This document shows, one piece after another, positions 23,266 through 33,827 of a DNA stretch of 64,000 nt. The first letter of the stretch is position 1. The number at the start of each line of letters is the position of its first letter. The DNA comes from Zoroaster sp. YZ-2022 (taxonomy: Eukaryota > Echinodermata > Asteroidea > Forcipulatida > Zoroasteridae), in NCBI GenBank assembly GCA_029582265.1, contig CM055816.1, positions 9,487,877 to 9,551,876 on the forward strand, written 5' to 3'. A program made the translations under genes and the position numbers. Below the pieces are notes generated by a model. The model did no database searches, was not told where the DNA came from, and saw only the letters and a list, made by a program, of their open reading frames with translations.

Positions 23266-24785
23266 CTAGTGTAGTATAGCTGTGGTGACCGCAGCCCTAC
23301 TACCTGACTTTTACAACTTCTGTCATTAACGGACGGTACGGTAGTAGAGCTGCGGTGAATGCCCATGGTAGTCCTGTATGGACAAGTATCGATATCGAGC
23401 AGGCAATGTTCTGTACCCCAAAAAGGTGTCCCAAACATGAGAAATGCTCTTCAAACTCACCTCCAAGATTCTATGCCACCCACAGATGCCTCTTCTGAAG
23501 TTTAAAACCATGTAACTTGCATTGGCGAAATTTTATGGACATTTTAAGTTTGGAAAAATGCAAGATTGAACTAGTAAACATGGAAACTGCCGGATTTCCC
23601 AACAATGCATTGCGCGCATACACAATGACCCTCCTGCTACCGGTAAAAAACGAAAAACAGGCAGTATAGCGCCACCTGGCGATTTTTAGCGTACCAAATG
23701 TATGTAGTTGGTATGCTAAAAATCGCCAGGTGGCGCTATACTGCCTGCTTTTCGTTTTTTACCGGTAGCAGGAGGGTCACATATCAATTTGTTAGCGCTC
23801 CTTTTCAAGCGTCCACACAGTCACTGATTTTTCCGCTATGGGAATTGCCATCAAAAACTGCGCCTCGATGTCGTTTTTTGTACACCATTTAAAAAGAGGA
23901 GCAACGCTTTGACTTCTTAAAAGAATATAAGGAAGACAACATAATTCTACATCACACTGATATAAAAATATTGAATTTTATTAAAAGAAAGCCCGTACTT
24001 TTAAGGATTTTTATTGTTGTTTTAGCAGAATGTATCACCATTTTGTGTGTAAAATCGCGGTTTTCAGTAAACCCAAGTCTCTTCCATGTCTTCAACTCAC
24101 CGTAAATACAAACAGCGCCACCGTGTGACCTTCTTAAAAAAAGTGTTGTTAAGGAAGGTTCTGGTGTAACTAGTTATCTAAAAAGTATTCTGATTGGACC
24201 TTGTTAAGGCTCGTACTGTTAGGATTGAAGAACATGATCGCCAATCATAATCCCGCTTACATGAGCATTCAAGCTATTGCATTGCGCGTGCTGTGCATGA
24301 TGAGCTAGTCTGCGTTCACGTACGTGCAATGTATTACATTTTGTTACAATCGTGCGACGCGCAAAATTGAGTAAATTGAGTAAAATAAATAGGAGCGGTT
24401 TTGGCCATAAACAAATTGATATGTTGTGTATGCGCGCAATGCATTGTTGGGAAATCCAGCAGTTTCCATGTTTACTAGTTCAATCTTGCATTTTTCCAAA
24501 CTTAAAATGTCCATAAAATTTCGCCAATGCAAGTTACATGGTTTTAAACTTCAGAAGAGGCATCTGTGGGTGGCATAGAATCTTGGAGGTGAGTTTGAAG
24601 AGCATTTCTCATGTTTGGGACACCTTTTTGGGGTACAGAACATTGCCTGCTCGATATCGATACTTGTCCATACAGGACTACCATGGGCATTCACCGCAGC
24701 TCTACTACCGTACCGTCCGTTAATGACAGAAGTTGTAAAAGTCAGGTAGTAGGGCTGCGGTCACCACAGCTAAGTGTAGTAGTGA
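23266..24785. repeat. Inverted duplication with ~350-bp arms
   Basis: 23266-23625 and 24431-24785 are near-identical reverse complements, with only a few mismatches, separated by ~800 bp. The similarity resumes past the hairpin insertion at 23626-23779 (CATATCAATTTGTT). A transcript through the region would form a long hairpin. Short frames of 61-70 codons occur in mirror copies on opposite strands, a result of the symmetry. Confidence 0.85.
23626..23779. mobile_element. Hairpin MITE (154 bp) nested in left arm
   Basis: TGACCCTCCTGCTACCGG at the left matches the right end in reverse complement, and pairing continues inward for about 70 bases through CGCCACCTGGCGA. The facing arm (24431-24450) lacks it and reads straight from ..ATACACAA to CATATC.., an intact empty site. 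No clear target duplication. Confidence 0.85.
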
Positions 24786-24786
24786 T

Positions 24787-25012
24787 ACCTCAGGCTAAAT
24801 ATGCACTGTGTGTGTATTGCTGACCACACTGCTGATTGTGAGACTTACAGCATAGTCATACCTCAGGCTTATACGCACTGTGTGTGTGTATTGCTGATGA
24901 CCATACTGCTGATTGTGAGACTTAGTTACACTACAGCATAGTGATACATGTACCTCAATCTTATACGCACTGTGTGTGTGTGTATTGCTGACCATACTGC
25001 TGATTGTGATTC
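24787..25012. repeat. Three-copy tandem repeat, unit about 75 bp
   Basis: The unit includes ATACGCACTGTGTGTGTG, TATTGCTGACCACACTGCTG (second copy GATGACCATACTGCTG) and ATTGTGAGACTTA. A single further copy of the core is at 23085-23114, on the other side of the inverted duplication and in the same orientation. Confidence 0.75.
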
Positions 25013-25578
25013 CTTCTCACTCGACATAATTCCAATGTACTGCCTCCGTCTGCAATGAGGAATACATGCACAATGCCAATGGTGCATACAGCCTAGTTAC
25101 ACGTACGACGATCGGATATCAAATAAGTTCACTAATTAGAACACAAACTTCTAGGCTAAAATATTGGTAATTCAACAGACTTCGAAATAGAGCAATATAT
25201 ATATTAGAAACATTAAATAATCATTGGTTGTACTCACGTTCATTAAAAACACACAAAATTAGGAAATTTATAGTGGGCGACAATCACAGTCACATACACA
25301 TGTGTATATATACGTGCATATGCACAGACGCTTGAGGACGCTATTTACTTTGCCCTCACATCGAGATTGCTTTTCCACACATGATCATGATCATGTTTTT
25401 TATTCTTGAATTGAACATAAAAAATATTTGTTTAATAAAATGATATAAATTTTAGAAGCTCTGAAAACTTTTAATTAACATTCTTGAAAGACCAATAAAG
25501 GTGATTGACATTTTTGCAAAAAGTGCATAGGCCTACTTTTAAATTTTGAAATGTGTAGCAACATACTACCGTTGATAT
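25013..25578. other. No gene seen
   Basis: Intergenic AT-rich sequence up to the LTR, with a CATGATCATGATCATG palindromic run near 25380. Confidence 0.5.
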
Positions 25579-26232
25579 TGTGGCGGAATTTTTAATTACA
25601 CATCCAGGTCACCACGGACGATCGTCCCCGGCGACACTCGCTGGTATAAGCGGGCGTGCCCTAAAATCAGGGTCCGGGAGCAGATCCGTTTAGGTGGAAG
25701 TATACCGCCTCACGCACAGAGCCTCTATTCAATTCACTAACAATTACAGGGGCAGGCACAGACAACAAATTACACCGAGACAAGATACTGTTTTATTACA
25801 ATTATTTATTACGGACAGAACACACCCAGAGCCTCAGGTTCCTCCCCCTTTCCCTGGACCTCTGTACCCTATAGGTATCCCATTATCACAGGGCACACCG
25901 ATTGCGCTGCCTCCCGCCGCTAAACAATTAGCGCGTATGCTATGGAGCCTCCCCACGCATCAATATACCGGGCCTCCCGCAGCGTTCCACAATCTCCCCT
26001 CAAGTGCCTATACCTAGCGTGCTTGCTCACGTCACCAGGTATTACCGGTACTGCACTAAAACTAATCCATGCGCGCGCCGCCGCTCTATTTATACCCGGC
26101 ATGCGGACTTGCGCGTAGCTAGCTCTGCGCGCCACCCGCGCACACATCGCGTGCACGCACTGCTCGAAGCGCGCCCTCACTTGACTAACTTTCAGTTTAG
26201 CACTCCGCCGCTCACTATAAATTTACGCTACA
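25579..26232 (-). repeat. 3' LTR of gypsy element (654 bp)
   Basis: On the minus strand it begins TGTAGCG and ends CCGCCACA. It carries the same TATAAATA (26087-26094) as the other LTR. It is slightly longer than the 5' LTR through small insertions. Confidence 0.95.
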
Positions 26233-26246
26233 CAGCCTCCTTATTA
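26233..26246 (-). promoter_or_regulatory. Polypurine tract
   Basis: The minus strand reads AATAAGGAGGCTG directly before the 3' LTR. Short and imperfect, but in the required position for plus-strand priming. Confidence 0.55.
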
Positions 26247-27330
26247 GCTTGACTGTCCCCAGTCAAAACAGCTAAATACAACAATTAAGTAGATGTCAAA
26301 TGCACTGAAAAACTTACTCCAAAATTTAATTAAAACCTGAGGTTCTCACTTTACATTTATGGCGCCTTTTTCTAAATTTAAACAGCGCCCAACTCTAATT
26401 ATCCTTAACAATGGGTGGAGTAAAATAAAAGAAAAAAGAATCACCTCTTACGATGCCTCCTAACATTGGGCATCCCCTATTTAAGATCCTTTAATTAAGA
26501 GAGGTGATTCATTACAATAAGTTAACGGACATCTCTCATACAAACACCAGCGTTGAAATACGCACTGAATTACGCACACAGACAAGTATAGACCAAATGC
26601 ATATACCCTCTATTTTATGAAACCCATGCTCCCAAATGAAACAGGTACTGGACATAGTAACTGTACCCCATGCAAATTTAGTTTGTCTACTTGCTGTAGA
26701 AACCCAATATTTCTGCTTTTGGAAAATTTCTACATATGTACCTATCGAATTCAAAACGACAACTTTTTCACTTCAGCACTGACCTCGTCACGCACGACCA
26801 TTAACAATACACGTGTTCGCGGTTGTAAAACGCTCCCTACGTGGCCCTCCAGTAGGCGGTCTATTTGCTGTTCACTCATGTAGTTCATTCATAAAGTAAC
26901 TGCACAGTTAGTTGCTGTAGACTATAATGAATATTCAAACAAAGTTTTAATGAAATTTACAAAATTTTACTGTATGTACCTATGTAATATTCATAGACCA
27001 CCGAAGTTGATCGACTGCATTCTTAATGACAGCAGTCAGCGCCGCGTGCAATCTTCACGGTACTGCATGCTGACGGCTAATCGACGCGAGGAGGTCACCG
27101 GTTCACTGCGTGATCATTAAATGAATATTCATTACTTCCCAAACCACCGCGCGTTGTAATTAGCTTATGTAAATAAGTGATGATGTCATATAGCTCATTA
27201 AAGTTTGTCACTGAGCCCGTGCTTACTTATTGTAATGTACAGAAAACACTTTAATCAATCTTATCAAAACCTTAGAAAAACCTTGTAACACTTGCAAATT
27301 GGCAAAACTGGTAAAACTATTCATAAGACT
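26247..27330 (-). other. Non-coding region between accessory frame and 3' LTR
   Basis: About 1.1 kb inside the element without a supported reading frame. Unusually long for this class; it could hold the remains of an additional gene. Confidence 0.5.
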
Positions 27331-28222
27331 TTAATAGTAGACCTGAGTAACTTTATAAACGCGATGGCATCTCGACCTTTGGACACGGCGGCCATGTTCG
27401 TCGTAGGTGGTGGAATGTATAAATTCTTGAACTTCGGTCACCCTTCCTTGGAAAATATCAGCCACTGAAAAAGGAGCGGCTGGCTGCATCATCCTAGTAC
27501 TCTCTATTGGTGGGGGGTTAGTTGGCTCTCCAGCAGGTGGGATCGGAGGCTCCACCTCGGGTGATTTGGGTGTGATTTCCTCTTCGGCCTCTGTCTCGCT
27601 TCCACTGGAATCTTCCTGCTGCATAATAATTTGGAGCATCCCTTTAGGTTTGCCTCCCTGTGCTGGCTGTCTAGGTGCCTCCACCTCATCGAATATGGAG
27701 AGTGAAGCTGGGGACAAGGAGATTTCGGCCGGTGCTTGTGGAAGTGGCACTAGAACTGATAAATCCAACGGTGCCTCGGGCATAGATGCTACTGTTGAAG
27801 GGGTCTCCTTATGCACAATTTTCCGAGTTGGACCTGGCTGTTCGTCCAGTTGTCTCTCATCAAGTAATGTCCGAGGTAGGCGGACCACAAGGGAACCTCC
27901 CTTCTCTGCCGAGGCCCGTGACTCACGTTCTCCTTCCAGGAGTTCCAACGCCTCCGTCCAAGTCGTGGCATCACCGATGTCCTTTGACGGAGCCTCCACC
28001 TTCCGTTTCCAAACCAATGGAGTCAACCTCTCCAATCTTATCTGAGTGTTCCTTTTTGTAGTGCCTCCTAAGGTTGTCCTTCCGGCTAAACCGCAGGTGG
28101 CACTGACGGCACCATGCGTAAAGGGAGGTGGATGCATGCCCCGTCCTCATCATATGGCGTGTCAAGCTTACCCTCTGTCGGTACGAACTCAAGCACTTGT
28201 ACGCTTTGGGCTGTTTCTCCAT
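27331..28222 (-). pseudogene. Accessory reading frame with C2H2 zinc finger, frameshifted
   Basis: Two overlapping minus-strand frames appear to be one broken gene. The first (28222-27971, 83 codons) holds a complete C2H2 finger: C38, C41, H54, H59, with FSRKDNLRRH between. A degraded finger-like segment precedes it (YKCLSS..RHMMRTGH). The second (28137-27331, 268 codons) continues past the finger with an acidic, proline-rich low-complexity region (ETEAEEEITPKSPEVEPPIP) and a basic end (GRRVQRSRCHRVYK). The switch must lie between about 28045 and 27971. It sits where some gypsy elements carry an extra gene after pol, but a nucleic-acid-binding finger protein there is unusual. It might contribute to nuclear import, silencing or targeting; that is speculation. 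The start is obscured by the LINE fragment at 28219. Confidence 0.55.
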
Positions 28223-28690
28223 TCATTCATTCATTCATTCATTCATTTATTAACACATATTCCAATGTTGACAACAAGAATGTTGTTACAAATAATTACA
28301 CAATATCAAGAGGTCCTACAATATGCAAAGACAAAATTAGTAACATGAACAGACTAATTATGAGAGAAAAGCTTGTCAACATTGAGGAAAAGAAGAAGCC
28401 GGGGCTTTTATTCCTTTCCCTACCCCCACCCCTCCCCTTAATTACAAAATGACAAAGTTACTGGACAAAAACAGAAGACTACATTCAACAATAACATTGG
28501 CAGGAGATCAGACCAAATAATAAGTCAATTAAATAGCATCATTGAGCAACTTAAATTTAAGTTTTTTTGTAAACGTTTTAAGAGAGCGAGACTGTTTGAC
28601 ATCATCAGCCAGACTGTTCCATTGGACTCTGCAGAGGTGAACAAAACAATAATCAAATTAATGCCTCAAGTTTATGTACAGAAAATTATA
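28219..28690 (-). mobile_element. LINE 3' end inserted behind pol, (GAAT)n tail
   Basis: The minus strand contains the end of a reverse-transcriptase ORF, WNSLADDVKQSRSLKTF then a Lys-rich stretch and a stop, typical of CR1/L2-type LINE C-termini. About 330 bp of untranslated sequence and a tail of at least seven GAAT units (28219-28248) follow. It is severely 5'-truncated. The upper boundary is uncertain. It has displaced the start of the accessory frame. Confidence 0.7.
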
Positions 28691-28712
28691 TACACATCCT
28701 TTTGCACACGGC

Positions 28713-31700
28713 CTATCTGAAACGGCAGGGTAGGCGCCTTGTCCTCCTTGGATTCTTGCGAACCTCTGCGCCATCCTCTACGGCCTCTATGGTTGGTTCC
28801 GTTGTGGCTTGCCCTTCGTCACACGCAGCCTCCCGACCAAGCACCTCCGCGGTTGCCGTGCCGTCTCCCTCGTGGATGTCCTCCTCCTCTATAGTTTGGT
28901 TTCCTGATTCCTCAATTGGTAGGACTGGCTTCAAAGATTCTACGGGAGGACCCTGATACAGCTTGAGCCTATCGGCATGCACAACCTGCATTTTGCTTCT
29001 GGGCCTTCGCTGTATTCTAAAAGTGACGTCAGAAAGCTTTTTCACTACCTGGTAGGGGCCTTTCCATTTGCACGTCAACTTTGGGGAAACTCCCTTTTTC
29101 TTGGTTGGGTCATACAGCCATACAAACTGTCCCTCTTTGTAGCCTGCCTCCTCTACCTTTCGATTGTATGTGCGGCGTTGATGCCTGGCGCTTTTCCTCA
29201 ACCGCTTTCTTGCCCGGTCGTGAGCCTCCTGCATCCTTAAACGCAGTTCCTCTCCGTAGTCAGTATTCGCGGCCTCTCCATTCACCGTTGGTCCTTGAGT
29301 AGTTAAGTCCACTGGCAGCAAAACCTCCCTGCCCAACATGAGCATATTTGGCGTTTCACCGGTTGACTCTTGAGGTACTGACCGATAAGCAAAGGTTGCC
29401 AAGGCGAGTTGTCGGTCCCAGTCCTTCTGATTGTTATTTGGGTCAATCATCATAGAGACAGTGTCAATGAGGGTCCGATTAAACCTCTCCACCATCCCGT
29501 CACACTTGGGGTTATACGCGACCGTGCGCGTTTTCTTGATTCCCAAGATTTCACACATGTTGGTAAATACATCTGACATGAAATTCCGGCCTTGGTCCGA
29601 GTGCAGTTCCCGCGGTACCCCGAAACGGCTCACAAAGTTTTCCACGAAAGCTCTTGCTACTGTCTCAGCCTTGCCATCGGGGAGTGCGTATGCCTCCATC
29701 CACTTTGTGAAATATTCTCCGACGACAAGTATCCATTTATTGCCATCTTCTGTCTGAGGCAGTGGGCCTACAAGGTCAAGGGCAACCCTCTCCATAGGGG
29801 CACCAACACTATACTGTTGGAGAGGCGCTCGTCTCCTTCTCGGGGGCGACTTCCGCTTAGCACAAGAAGTGCATTTGCGGCACCAGGTCCGCACATCAGC
29901 TGCCATCCCATACCAGTAGTACCTCGCCTTGACCTTAGCCACCGTTCGCTTCACACCAAAATGTCCTCCTGTAACATTACCATGAATCTCATTCAGTATT
30001 GTATCCCTGAATTTCCGTGGTATGATAGTCTGCCATTGAATCCGTTGTCCATCATCCGACTCCCATCGGCGGCACAACACAGTCTGTTGTACCTCAAGCT
30101 GATCCCACAATGTCCAGTACACTTTGGTTACTGCGCTCTGTGGAGACACATCATCAAAACTGGGGCGGCCTCCGTCCTGTTCTTTCGCTCGTAATATCCA
30201 ACCAATATGATGGTCATCCATCTGACCTTTGCGTAGTTCGTCGATCGTAAGGCTGGGTTCCATTGACACCATTCTCGTATTTGTCTCTTCCACATTGGGC
30301 CTCATTTCCTCCCTTATAGGACAATCGCACACTTCGGCGGTGGTTGTGTCAACAAGTTGGGCCTCAACATCATCTGTTAATCCACACTGACTGCATGGTT
30401 TACGCGAGAGGCCGTCGGCATTTCCGTGCCTCTTGCCAGGTCGATGTACAATGATGTAGTTGTATTCTCCAATCGCCTCCAGCCACGGGGCCACTTGTCC
30501 TTCAGGACTCTTGAAATTAATTAACCAGCGTAGAGCCGCATGGTCTGTTCGGATGGTAACTCTCCTTCCATAGAGGTATTGCCTGAAATGCTTGAGGTAG
30601 CGCACCACGGCTAATAGCTCCCGGCGAGTTACGCAATAATTGCGTTCTGACTTGTTGAGGGTCCTACTTGCATATGCGATAACCCGCTCCACTCCATATT
30701 GAACTTGGGACAATACTGCCCCAATTCCGTCCCCGCTTGCGTCTGTGTCTAACACAAAGTCCTTCTCAGGGTCGGGGTAGGCAAGGATAGGTGCTTCCTG
30801 TAGGCGGTCTTTCAGCTCTTGGAAACTAGCCTCACAGTCCTCATCCCAATTGAACTTTCTCGCTTTCTCCGTCAAGCGGTGCAGCGGGCGCGCCACATCC
30901 GCGAATCCCCGAATAAATCTCCTATAGTAGGAGGCAAGTCCCAGAAAACTTCGCACTCCTTTAACGTCAACTGGTGTGGGCCATGATTTGACCGCCTCAA
31001 TCTTATCGGGGTCAGTGGATACCCCCTCCTTGGAAACCACGTGACCCAAGTACTTCACTGTCTCCCTAAAGAGAAAGCATTTATTGGGTTTTAACTTCAG
31101 TCCTGCCGTACGAAACCTCTGGAATACCTCCCGTAGTCGGCATATCTCTTCTGTTATGTCCTTTCCATAGACGATAACGTCATCTAGGTATACCAGCAGA
31201 ACGTCCCATTGTAATCCAGCAACGACTTTTTCCATCAGCCTCTCAAAAGTGGCGGGGGCATTGCACAAGCCGAAGGGCATGACCCTCCAACTGTACAATC
31301 CCCCACGCACAACGAAAGCTGACTTTTGTCTTGCATCATCATCCAGCTCAACTTGCCAATACCCAGAGGCAAGATCTAGGGTGGAAAACCACCTCGCCCC
31401 GGAGAGTGCATCGAGGGTATCATCGATACGTGGAACTGGGTAGGCGTCTTTAATGGTTGCCTCATTAAGTCCCCGATAGTCAACGCAAAAGCGTTTAGTA
31501 CCATCCTTTTTCCTGACTAGAACGATGTTAGAGGCCCAAGGGCTTTCAGAGGGTTCAATGATCCCCCTTTGAAGCAAATCTTCAACTTGTCTATCGATCT
31601 CCCTTTGGTTACATGTTGGATGCCTGCGGGGCCTCTCCTTGATAGGCCGCACATTTCCTGTATCTATATGGTGTTTCACCCAGTCAGTTCTCCCAATATC

Positions 31701-32669
31701 ATGGTCGCCTTCAGAAAACACGTCCGGGAACTCTCGCAGAAGTCCAGCCACTGCCTCATGGTGTTGAGGCTCCAAGCCTTCTACACTGCGTGTCCAAAGG
31801 TCCACCAGGTGTGCCGGAACATGTGTATCATCTGTACTCTGTCCATCAAGGACTGTCTGTTGCATCTGCCCAATATCCTCTTCAGCTACAGGGGTGAGGT
31901 GTCCTGCCGTTATTCCACTGTGTAGTACATGCTCCCTGGGGCCTGGGTTGAGTACTCTCAAAGCCAGGGTCCCCTCCTCTTTAGTCTTTACCAATGTCCT
32001 CGCCATGATCAAGCCTCTCTGAGTTAGTTCACCATTCCCTTCTACTGGTTCAACGATTCCTAACTCGCCGGCCTCCAACGGTTTGATAACCTTACCGGGC
32101 ACAATCGCTTCATGCCCGGGAGGTATGACAGTGGTTTCTGCCACAACGACCCGCACATGCAGAGAAGTTCCCCATTGAGTAGTGCACTTGACATGTTCCC
32201 CGTTTATCATGAGTTCGCAAGCTCCAAAGTCTAAGTGACCTCTCGTCGGGATCAAGAAGTCCATGCCCAAAATCCCCTGTGTTTTAATCTTGGCAAACAC
32301 AGCTCGGACTGGAATCGACGTCTTGCCTACACGCACATCTACGTTGGCCATGCCCAGCGTGTGCATAGCCGACCCATCGGCTGTTAAAACTCTGCCCCCA
32401 TCTTGTGATAGTTGTGGCCGCCTCTCCTCAGGCATACGGTAATAAATGTCTGTGGAGATTAGGGTGTCCGTCGTGCCGGTAACTACCAGAAAGGAAATTG
32501 GGGTTGACCGCACTTCACCTTGAACATAAAGACCACTCTCTGGTGAAAGCAATGGTGAGAAAATTTGTCTCACTGCCTCGGGAAATGGTAACCTATCCTC
32601 GCTTGATGGTGCCTCCATCTCCAGTTTTCGTTTATCCCTCAGTGCCTCCAGCCTCCGATCGCTCGGCAA
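28713..32669 (-). CDS. pol: gypsy pol polyprotein (PR-RT-RH-IN)
   Basis: 1,318 codons without interruption, in the same frame as gag and separated from it by one UAG (32681-32679). The frame opens at a TTG; the first ATG is codon 18. The retropepsin segment reads V63-T64-G65 where D-T-G is required, while the flap motif GILGMDFL (132-139) is intact. RT has D432 and YLDD at 494-497. RNase H has D643, E684, D709 and D752. Integrase has an HHCC finger (H896, H903, C933, C936) and the DD35E triad D965, D1025, E1061. A GPY motif (WKGPYQVV) follows, then an acidic ~70-residue tail. RT, RNase H and integrase look functional by motif; protease does not. It is expected to be made as a Gag-Pol fusion and act in the cytoplasmic particle and then the nucleus. 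Confidence 0.95.
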   Translation of the reverse strand: MPSDRRLEALRDKRKLEMEAPSSEDRLPFPEAVRQIFSPLLSPESGLYVQGEVRSTPISFLVVTGTTDTLISTDIYYRMPEERRPQLSQDGGRVLTADGSAMHTLGMANVDVRVGKTSIPVRAVFAKIKTQGILGMDFLIPTRGHLDFGACELMINGEHVKCTTQWGTSLHVRVVVAETTVIPPGHEAIVPGKVIKPLEAGELGIVEPVEGNGELTQRGLIMARTLVKTKEEGTLALRVLNPGPREHVLHSGITAGHLTPVAEEDIGQMQQTVLDGQSTDDTHVPAHLVDLWTRSVEGLEPQHHEAVAGLLREFPDVFSEGDHDIGRTDWVKHHIDTGNVRPIKERPRRHPTCNQREIDRQVEDLLQRGIIEPSESPWASNIVLVRKKDGTKRFCVDYRGLNEATIKDAYPVPRIDDTLDALSGARWFSTLDLASGYWQVELDDDARQKSAFVVRGGLYSWRVMPFGLCNAPATFERLMEKVVAGLQWDVLLVYLDDVIVYGKDITEEICRLREVFQRFRTAGLKLKPNKCFLFRETVKYLGHVVSKEGVSTDPDKIEAVKSWPTPVDVKGVRSFLGLASYYRRFIRGFADVARPLHRLTEKARKFNWDEDCEASFQELKDRLQEAPILAYPDPEKDFVLDTDASGDGIGAVLSQVQYGVERVIAYASRTLNKSERNYCVTRRELLAVVRYLKHFRQYLYGRRVTIRTDHAALRWLINFKSPEGQVAPWLEAIGEYNYIIVHRPGKRHGNADGLSRKPCSQCGLTDDVEAQLVDTTTAEVCDCPIREEMRPNVEETNTRMVSMEPSLTIDELRKGQMDDHHIGWILRAKEQDGGRPSFDDVSPQSAVTKVYWTLWDQLEVQQTVLCRRWESDDGQRIQWQTIIPRKFRDTILNEIHGNVTGGHFGVKRTVAKVKARYYWYGMAADVRTWCRKCTSCAKRKSPPRRRRAPLQQYSVGAPMERVALDLVGPLPQTEDGNKWILVVGEYFTKWMEAYALPDGKAETVARAFVENFVSRFGVPRELHSDQGRNFMSDVFTNMCEILGIKKTRTVAYNPKCDGMVERFNRTLIDTVSMMIDPNNNQKDWDRQLALATFAYRSVPQESTGETPNMLMLGREVLLPVDLTTQGPTVNGEAANTDYGEELRLRMQEAHDRARKRLRKSARHQRRTYNRKVEEAGYKEGQFVWLYDPTKKKGVSPKLTCKWKGPYQVVKKLSDVTFRIQRRPRSKMQVVHADRLKLYQGPPVESLKPVLPIEESGNQTIEEEDIHEGDGTATAEVLGREAACDEGQATTEPTIEAVEDGAEVRKNPRRTRRLPCRFR

Positions 32670-32678
32670 GCTTGTTCG

Positions 32679-33827
32679 CTAATAATTTTCCAAAGTCCGT
32701 TGTCCTTTTCTTGTTTTCTTTGGGCAGTCCCTGGCGATGTGTCCTTTCTGTTCGCACGAATAACAAGTAGTGTCCGAGGTTACCTGCCTCGGACGAGGCC
32801 AGTAGATCCGGGTGTCATTCTTCTTCCCTGGTGGGGCCTCCTCTTGGGCCTTCCTCTCTTCCACTAACTTGTGGTGATACTGATGTATCTGATTAGCCAC
32901 CTCCGAAACGATCCTATCCCGAACATCATCTTCAAACCCCATCCTACACCTCCTGTTGTCCTGCTTCCGTCCGGTCCGTTCTGCCTCTATCTTCTCGAAA
33001 TTCTCCGTGGCCAGTGCCGCTTGGACGGCCTCATCTAAATCTGATGGCTTAGCACGGAAAACTCCTTCCCGGATTGACTGTCCAGCAAGAGCATCGACAA
33101 AGTGGCCCCTTGCGAGGCGGTCCCGGCCGGCCTCAGTAAATTCAGGGTAGGCGAGAGCTGTCAGTTCTCTTATTGTTTGACCTAACTCCTGTATTGTCTC
33201 TTTGTCTCCCTGCCTCTTGTTTCGCAACTCCATCAGAAAGTTCTCGGCCATCTGGCCTGGTCCAAATCGTGCATTCAGGAGACGGATGAGCTCCTTGTAG
33301 TCATAATGTTGGCCTGCCTCGTTTGATCCCTGGAGGTTGACTAAAACCTTCAGCGCGGGGCCTTGAAGGCTAGCAGCCAAAAACACAGCTGCCTCGTTGT
33401 CACTCCAGGAATTTGTAAGCTTACATGCCTCAAAGTGGCCTCTGTAATCGATCCAAGGTTGTTTACCATTAAATCTGTCCGGGACAATGTTGGGTCGCCT
33501 TGTCCGTTCCCCAAACATTTTATTTTCGTCACCATCTCCGTTGATTTTCACGTCATTCCTATTAAGTGGACAGGGTGTGTTCAGTGAGGCCTCTGTGTGG
33601 CCTCCCGATCCTACACCTGTTATCCCTGTTTGGTGTTCACCGACGGGTGATACCCCCATTAAGGGTGTGCCACATTGACTACCTTGCGCAGACAATCCTT
33701 TCCATAAGGTAGATGCCTCTCTATCTGAAACTGGGTTTGGTGGCTTCTCCTGTTTTCCAAAGGCGTGCCACCTCCGTTCTTCTGCAAATTCACTCCATTC
33801 CCCGTGGACTGCGCTTGTGGCATCCAC
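32679..33827 (-). CDS. gag: gypsy gag, C-terminal part
   Basis: 382 codons covering the capsid region and nucleocapsid. The retrotransposon Gag region is recognisable around 115-280 (PDRFNGKQPWIDYRGHFEAC, FLAASLQGPA, then FMELRN-type blocks). A CCHC zinc knuckle CYSCEQKGHIARDC is at 355-368. It ends at UAG directly before pol, with no overlap or slippery site. The apparent Met start at 33827 is probably not native: a second frame (34228-33659) overlaps its first 56 codons and carries the N-terminal part, so a frameshift lies in the overlap. Confidence 0.85.
   Translation of the reverse strand: MDATSAVHGEWSEFAEERRWHAFGKQEKPPNPVSDREASTLWKGLSAQGSQCGTPLMGVSPVGEHQTGITGVGSGGHTEASLNTPCPLNRNDVKINGDGDENKMFGERTRRPNIVPDRFNGKQPWIDYRGHFEACKLTNSWSDNEAAVFLAASLQGPALKVLVNLQGSNEAGQHYDYKELIRLLNARFGPGQMAENFLMELRNKRQGDKETIQELGQTIRELTALAYPEFTEAGRDRLARGHFVDALAGQSIREGVFRAKPSDLDEAVQAALATENFEKIEAERTGRKQDNRRCRMGFEDDVRDRIVSEVANQIHQYHHKLVEERKAQEEAPPGKKNDTRIYWPRPRQVTSDTTCYSCEQKGHIARDCPKKTRKGQRTLENY

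Noticed and set aside
23241..24823. Two pairs of identical 61-70 codon proteins
   Set aside because: They are mirror images produced by the inverted duplication and have no independent coding support.
27566..28045. 159-codon plus-strand frame
   Set aside because: Antisense to the accessory frame of the retrotransposon; low-complexity Ser/Gly composition mirrors the acidic/Pro-rich sense strand.
29592..30194. 200-codon plus-strand frame
   Set aside because: It is antisense to the integrase part of pol, which has a much longer frame with clear motifs.
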